Shown here in pieces: positions 5,548 through 9,645 of a DNA stretch of 9,645 nucleotides. The stretch's first letter is position 1. Each line of letters begins with the position of its first letter. The DNA comes from an uncultured Brachyspira sp. (GTDB lineage Bacteria > Spirochaetota > Brachyspiria > Brachyspirales > Brachyspiraceae). The stretch lies in contig NZ_CAKVGN010000093.1 in the NCBI RefSeq assembly GCF_934747485.1, forward strand, positions 1 to 9,645, written 5' to 3'. The position numbers were made by a program, and so were the translations under genes. Under the pieces are notes generated by a model. The model made no database searches. It had not been told where the DNA came from and worked only from the letters and a program-made list of their open reading frames with translations.

Positions 5548-6414
5548 TTAACGGAAATTCACACTTCTTGTGAGTACAACACTCTTATCATCAAAATCAG
5601 TAACTTCAGCCCTAAACATATATTTACCTCGCTTAGGTATAAAACTGCCTCCTCTATAATAATGAGAATCCACTCCATAAACATCTTCAAATCTATAATC
5701 CGGCGATATATAATAAACATTGTTCTGCTTAATAAAATAAGTAAAATCATAATCTCTAAGCAAATCATCATTCATATATATTTTAACTCTCTTAAGCCCC
5801 ATAGGAATGCTGCCAAGCAAATCATAAGCCTTAACAAATAATTTTATCTCATCATTATATTTTATAGACATATTATCTTTTATCTGTATCAACCTGCTTT
5901 CTGTTCTTAAATATATACCATGTATGAGCGGTGATTGTTCAGAGCCTTTATTCATATTAAGATAAGCAAGCGGGTCTATAACAAGCCCCTTTCTCATATC
6001 CTCTATTGTAAGATGTAAATGAGCCCCGCCGGAACGTCCAGTATTTCCTGTTAAAGCAAGAATATCATTTTCTGTTACTTTAGCATAATTTTTCTCTATG
6101 CTTCCATTGTCTATATGATAATAATAACTTCTAATACCTTCAGAATGCTCTACTATAAGAGTATTGCCGACTCCATATACAGGTCTTGTAGGGTCTTCAT
6201 CAAAATCAGAATAATGCACTATCTCTCCGTCTGCTATAGGATATATAGGCATTCTGTTTCCGCCAAAATCTACCCCATTATGAAAATGGTCTGTTCTAAA
6301 CTCTCCAAATGTACTTGTTATCCTAATCTTATTTTCATCAATAGGAATCCTCGCAAAAATTATCGCTTGAATAAATAAAACAAATATTAAAACAAAAAAA
6401 CTTCTTTTTATCAT
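5548..6414 (-). CDS. Exported M23-family metallopeptidase (LytM-like) with C-terminal beta domain
   Basis: A 288-residue exported zinc endopeptidase of the M23 (lysostaphin/LytM) type, expected to cut peptide bonds of peptidoglycan. A hydrophobic signal peptide spans about residues 1-21. The catalytic domain (about 30-150) has HNGVD (45-49: His45 and Asp49 as zinc ligands), His100 in YYYH, and AHLHL with His132 and His134, so the metal site and catalytic histidines are complete and the enzyme should be active. Residues about 165-288 form a beta-rich domain, possibly Ig-like, that I cannot name. Its start overlaps the preceding stop in an ATGA arrangement (6411-6414), so it is translationally coupled. 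It is the last gene of the four-gene operon; no clear terminator follows. Confidence 0.85.
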   Translation of the reverse strand: MIKRSFFVLIFVLFIQAIIFARIPIDENKIRITSTFGEFRTDHFHNGVDFGGNRMPIYPIADGEIVHYSDFDEDPTRPVYGVGNTLIVEHSEGIRSYYYHIDNGSIEKNYAKVTENDILALTGNTGRSGGAHLHLTIEDMRKGLVIDPLAYLNMNKGSEQSPLIHGIYLRTESRLIQIKDNMSIKYNDEIKLFVKAYDLLGSIPMGLKRVKIYMNDDLLRDYDFTYFIKQNNVYYISPDYRFEDVYGVDSHYYRGGSFIPKRGKYMFRAEVTDFDDKSVVLTRSVNFR

Positions 6415-7580
6415 AATTTCACTTTCTTATAGGCATATATCATTTTATCACTAACTATCATATATTCATTATATTCAGTAGATATATCAACATAATAAAC
6501 CCAAGCATCTATACTCTTTTCAAATATCACCTCTTCAAGTTTATTGTCATATATAAGAACCTCACTATTTCCAGATTTAGATACACTCATTATAGTAGAA
6601 TTAGTTTCCGCATTAAGCTTCATATTAACAGCATTGAGCATATTATATTTTTCTATATTTATTCTGTTAATTTCTTTACCATTGTTTAGAGAATATATTA
6701 TAATGTCTCTGTCTGCAAGCATAAAAGCACGCATAGATTTTTCACTCACATAAGAAGATACATGCTTTCTTCTGTTTAGAGTAGTATCCAAATACCATAA
6801 TGATTTGCCTTTAGAATCATATAATGTTATATATTCTGGTCTTATGCCGCTAATGGATAAAGCAAAACTTCCATACTCGCTTAAAGCAACAGATTTTACT
6901 ATGTTTATCTCACTAAGTATTGTAGATATACTATAATCTACTTTACCGTTTCTATTTATATATGCTATATCACCGCTCGAAAAACCAGATATATAATCTC
7001 CTGTATATAAAGCAAAAGCACCGTCTGTAATAATTTCTCCATATTGTATATGTTCGCTTAGAGGGTTATTATCATAATCAAACATCTGAACTTTAGAATT
7101 ATCACTCGAATGATAAATACTCCTATTAGCATAAGGTGAAATCTCTGGATATACAGAAGTATTAGTACGCCATAAAATCTCTCCGCTGCTGTTATAACAT
7201 TCTATAACATTGCCGTATCTTTTATACTTAATGAAATATCCATTATTTAATGAAGCTAATTCCCCAAGAGATAAATTAGTGTAGTAGAAAGTTCTTCCTT
7301 TAGAATCAAAATAGTGAATTATGCCCTCAGGCTTTGAAAAGAAATTATGCTTAAAAGTACCTTCTATACTATAGTTATTATCATTAACAGGGTCTAATGT
7401 AGAAGATATTTCTTTATTCCATACATTAATTATATTATACTCTTCATTAAGCCTATTAGTGCCGAATATAAATATAAACAATAAAACTAAAATAAAAGCA
7501 CTTATTAAAGTTAAATATCTAATAACAAAAGGTTCTGCATTATGTATATTTTTTACGTCTATAGTTTTAAAATCACTCAT
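6411..7580 (-). CDS. Membrane-anchored beta-propeller-like protein, function unknown
   Basis: A 389-residue protein with a short cytoplasmic N-terminus, one membrane anchor (about residues 20-40, FVIRYLTLISAFILVLLF) and a large outward domain. That domain repeats aromatic/Asp-Gly turns of PQQ/WD40-like propellers: YNSSGEILWRTN (129-140), YDSKGKSLWYLD (254-265), YSLNNGKEINRI (296-307) and YDNKLEEVIFEK (344-355). No catalytic residues are recognisable, so a binding or scaffold role at the envelope is likely, comparable in layout (not demonstrated homology) to propeller proteins such as BamB. It starts 7 nt after the upstream M23 stop. A GGAG sits 16 nt before the ATG, unusually far, so reinitiation from the upstream gene is likely. 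Fold assignment is by eye. Confidence 0.65.
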   Translation of the reverse strand: MSDFKTIDVKNIHNAEPFVIRYLTLISAFILVLLFIFIFGTNRLNEEYNIINVWNKEISSTLDPVNDNNYSIEGTFKHNFFSKPEGIIHYFDSKGRTFYYTNLSLGELASLNNGYFIKYKRYGNVIECYNSSGEILWRTNTSVYPEISPYANRSIYHSSDNSKVQMFDYDNNPLSEHIQYGEIITDGAFALYTGDYISGFSSGDIAYINRNGKVDYSISTILSEINIVKSVALSEYGSFALSISGIRPEYITLYDSKGKSLWYLDTTLNRRKHVSSYVSEKSMRAFMLADRDIIIYSLNNGKEINRINIEKYNMLNAVNMKLNAETNSTIMSVSKSGNSEVLIYDNKLEEVIFEKSIDAWVYYVDISTEYNEYMIVSDKMIYAYKKVKL

Positions 7581-7587
7581 TAAAAAA

Positions 7588-8769
7588 TTATTTTATCTCC
7601 GTAAGCACTCTCACATTAAATTTAGTAGGTTTATCTAATATACTCAAAGGGTCAAAAGTCATATTACCTGCTCTCATCTCCCAATGACAATGAGGTCCTG
7701 TAGACATACCAGTAGAACCTATAAGCCCAATAACATCTCCCTTTTTAACATACTGCCCCTCTTTAGCTATAAGTTTAGACATATGAAAATAGGTACTAAA
7801 AACCCCTTGACCATGGTCTATAACAACACAATTACCTCTTACAAATAATTCTCTTGAAACTCTCACAACTCCATTATTAGCAGCAATTATTGGTGTGCCG
7901 TTGGTGTTGGCAATGTCAAAGCCTTGATGGTATCTAGCATAATCTTTAGTATATCCTCTAAAAGCACCAAAACCAGAAGAATATCTTCCTTGTGCAGGCA
8001 TTATATAAACACTGTCTGCATAATTTGTCGGAGTATAGCTTATGTAAATTTTACCGTTAAGAAGTTCTCTTTCCTCTTTTGATTTTTGAGGGTTACTTAT
8101 AATATTTTTCATAGTACTTGTAACACCCGGTATTTGTTTAGGTTTTGGAGGCGGCGGCGTAAAATCTAAATCAATATCTAAAGCCACTGTAACTATAGTT
8201 TTATCTTTAAGCTCAAGATTTGATTGAAATTGATATTTTTTATCTTGAGCACCTACATATATTCCAAACACACTCTTATAAACTTTCATCTTATCGCTTG
8301 CATCTTTTACTTCAAAAAATTTTACTATAGGTCTTGCACTGCCCATAAGTTTTGGATTTTTTATTTTTATATCATCTTTAGAAGTTATGTAAATAGTAGA
8401 AACTTTACCAGCATAAAATGGATAAGGATCAACATAAACTTTTAAATCTTTGTCATAATTTTTAAAATCATTAATAGAGTTAAATTGATTAGCCCTAAGA
8501 TAATAAGCACCATTAACTAAATTAATCTCTCCTCCGTCCTTTATAGAAAGAGATGTATTTTCTGATAGATAATAATATTTATTTTTTATTTTTATCTCAG
8601 CAAAAGCATTTTTTGAAGTTTTAATAGTATCTCCATCATAAACCTTATTGCTAAGGTTAGAAGCCTTGCCGTTTCTCAAAACTTCTATTTTCCCAAGATA
8701 TTTAAAATCATACTGAGAGTATAATGATAAAGATAATAAAAAAACAAAAAATACTATATAATTTTTCAT
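7588..8769 (-). CDS. Exported M23-family metallopeptidase with N-terminal FecR-like domain
   Basis: A 393-residue secreted protein. A signal peptide (about 1-18) is followed by a FecR-like segment (about 25-92: a short strand, then GDTIKTSKNAFAEI at 46-59 and repeated short strands), a beta-rich middle, a proline-rich linker PPPPKPKQIPG (205-215), and a C-terminal M23 domain (about 255-380). The M23 domain has HQGFD (281-285), His329 in YFHM and the HxH pair His360/His362 in GPHCH, so the zinc site is complete and peptidoglycan endopeptidase activity is predicted. GGAGGT lies 9 nt before the ATG. It follows the TPR gene by 23 nt. FecR-like domains usually bind ligands or proteins; here it may target the peptidase. 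The FecR match is pattern-based. Confidence 0.85.
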   Translation of the reverse strand: MKNYIVFFVFLLSLSLYSQYDFKYLGKIEVLRNGKASNLSNKVYDGDTIKTSKNAFAEIKIKNKYYYLSENTSLSIKDGGEINLVNGAYYLRANQFNSINDFKNYDKDLKVYVDPYPFYAGKVSTIYITSKDDIKIKNPKLMGSARPIVKFFEVKDASDKMKVYKSVFGIYVGAQDKKYQFQSNLELKDKTIVTVALDIDLDFTPPPPKPKQIPGVTSTMKNIISNPQKSKEERELLNGKIYISYTPTNYADSVYIMPAQGRYSSGFGAFRGYTKDYARYHQGFDIANTNGTPIIAANNGVVRVSRELFVRGNCVVIDHGQGVFSTYFHMSKLIAKEGQYVKKGDVIGLIGSTGMSTGPHCHWEMRAGNMTFDPLSILDKPTKFNVRVLTEIK

Positions 8770-8792
8770 AAATAATAAACCTCCAAAAAATA

Positions 8793-9476
8793 TTACATCT
8801 TATAATTGTCAAGCTGCAAAAGATGTTCTTTTATATCTTTATTGGAAGGAGCTATTTCAAATGCTTTAGTAAGATAATTTTTAGCATTAGAAATATCTTT
8901 TTTCTTAAAATAAGCCCAACCTAAAGAATCTAAATATGCAGGATTAGAAGGGTCTTTATGTAATGCTTTTTTTATTTCTTCTATTCCCTCATCTATATTA
9001 ATATCACTATCAACCAATATAAAACCTAAAGAGTTTCTTGCATTTGGATTTTCTCCGTCTAAAGCAAGAGCCTTCCTTAAATACTCTATAGCCTTTCTCG
9101 AGTTTTTCTTTTTATAATAAACATATCCGAGCACAGAATAAATTTGAGTATTTTCTATATCATAAGATAAAGCATCAAGAAGCTCAAACTCAGCCAAATC
9201 ATACATCTCTCTAATAGCATATATATAACCAACAATAACATGTGCCTGCATCATTCTAAGCGGATTATCAAGTCTTCTTAAAATCTTATCGAAAACTTCA
9301 AGTGTATTATCATAATCCTGCATCTGGGCATAGGATAAAGCAAGGTGGTATCCAGATTCTATATCATTGTTTTCAGCGAATATCTTTTCTAAAGAATCAA
9401 TAGCCTCTTTATAGTTCTCGTTTCTAAATAGTTTTATACCCTCTTCTAATTCTATTTTTCCAGAACCTATACTCAT
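8793..9476 (-). CDS. TPR-repeat protein
   Basis: A 227-residue protein made almost wholly of tetratricopeptide repeats, at about 8-41, 42-73, 75-108, 109-142, 143-177 and 178-211. The clearest are 109-142 (YSVLGYVYYKKKNSRKAIEYL) split around Leu-Gly-Tyr and Ala-x-Glu-Tyr-Leu positions, and 178-211 with LDSLGWAYFKKKD and AKNYLTKAFEIAP. There is no signal peptide or membrane segment, so it should be cytoplasmic and act as a protein-binding scaffold. AGGAG lies 5 nt upstream of the ATG. It is the first gene of the envelope operon and follows a recognisable promoter. Which partner it binds is not shown by the sequence. Confidence 0.85.
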   Translation of the reverse strand: MSIGSGKIELEEGIKLFRNENYKEAIDSLEKIFAENNDIESGYHLALSYAQMQDYDNTLEVFDKILRRLDNPLRMMQAHVIVGYIYAIREMYDLAEFELLDALSYDIENTQIYSVLGYVYYKKKNSRKAIEYLRKALALDGENPNARNSLGFILVDSDINIDEGIEEIKKALHKDPSNPAYLDSLGWAYFKKKDISNAKNYLTKAFEIAPSNKDIKEHLLQLDNYKM

Positions 9477-9494
9477 ATACGCTCCTATTGTTTT

Positions 9495-9529
9495 GTTATC
9501 ATATTATTTTTATGTTATCATATTATTTT
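9495..9529. repeat. 19-bp-period tandem repeat in the TPR gene leader
   Basis: GTTATCATATTATTTT occurs at 9495-9510 and again at 9514-9529, a 19-nt period with 16 identical positions. One copy overlaps the predicted -10 region and the other lies in the leader just upstream of the ribosome binding site. Confidence 0.8.
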
Positions 9530-9552
9530 ATATTTAAATAAAAAAATCTCAA
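9525..9552 (-). promoter_or_regulatory. Probable promoter of the TPR-M23 operon
   Basis: On the minus strand TTGAGA (complement of 9547-9552) and TAAAAT (complement of 9525-9530) are 16 nt apart. The start would be near 9518, giving a leader of about 42 nt. Other -10-like strings nearby make the exact position uncertain. Confidence 0.5.
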
Positions 9553-9577
9553 TATATTCATGAAAAAAGTTTTGTTT

Positions 9578-9630
9578 AGGAGCCATAGATATTGCACGTT
9601 TTTTAGTTAAAATAAAGTAGGTATTCCTTA
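9578..9630. repeat. Diverged intergenic motif, copy B (inverted relative to copy A)
   Basis: AGGAGCCATAGATATTGCA (9578-9596) is the reverse complement of 46-64 with two mismatches, and AGGTATTCCTTA (9619-9630) is the reverse complement of 31-42 with one. The blocks are 22 nt apart here. The remaining sequence to 9645 shows nothing recognisable and is cut by the window edge. Confidence 0.55.
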
Positions 9631-9645
9631 TAATATAAATAGCTA

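Noticed and set aside
4986..8445. Other overlapping open frames at 4986-5222, 5559-5771, 6115-6378, 6544-6753 and 8224-8445
   Set aside because: Each is a shadow of a well-supported gene (MetN, M23 peptidases, propeller protein) with no recognisable domain.
9560..9610. Short plus-strand frame of 16 codons starting at ATG 9560
   Set aside because: No ribosome binding site and it coincides with the repeat motif copy B and the -35 side of the TPR promoter; more likely repeat sequence than a peptide gene.

Overview
The window looks like chromosomal DNA from a very AT-rich, diderm anaerobe, most likely a Brachyspira-type intestinal spirochaete. This is inferred from base composition, A/T-ending codons, tandem MetQ-like lipoproteins of the kind reported from Brachyspira hyodysenteriae (the ~30 kDa Blp/BmpB group), and paired intergenic elements. 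No rRNA, tRNA, CRISPR array, transposase or phage gene is visible.

Layout. Positions 1-397 hold no gene: a short diverged repeat motif (31-64), a ~210-nt structured intergenic element (copy 1, 80-290), and a promoter for a small + strand gene encoding a TM2-domain membrane protein (398-607). A bidirectional terminator (637-668) separates it from a convergent minus-strand operon, 5161 down to 694: metN, metI, a lactate/malate-dehydrogenase-family gene, and two tandem metQ lipoprotein genes. This operon has a near-perfect sigma-70 promoter at 5192-5219. The gap 5162-5547 holds that promoter plus copy 2 of the intergenic element (5288-5517). A second minus-strand operon runs from 9476 to 5548: a cytoplasmic TPR protein, an exported FecR-like/M23 peptidase, a membrane-anchored beta-propeller protein and a second exported M23 peptidase. 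The region upstream of it (9477-9645) holds a promoter, a 19-bp-period tandem repeat and a second, inverted copy of the motif seen at 31-64.

How the genes work together. MetN (ATPase with NIL domain), MetI (permease) and one or both MetQ lipoproteins make an ABC importer for methionine or a related small molecule. The dehydrogenase between permease and binding proteins is unexpected and lacks both the usual lactate (Gln) and malate (Arg) selector residue, so its substrate is open. The second operon looks like an envelope/peptidoglycan-remodelling unit: two zinc-complete M23 endopeptidases, a periplasmic propeller and a TPR scaffold.

The most unusual signal is the pair of intergenic elements. 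They share four GC-rich islands (CCCGCCC, CCCACCCAAGT, CGCACG, CGTGCG) at nearly identical spacing (78/77, 38/37 and 74/74 nt) although the AT-rich sequence between them has diverged. They have pairing arms and a small hairpin with apparent compensatory changes.
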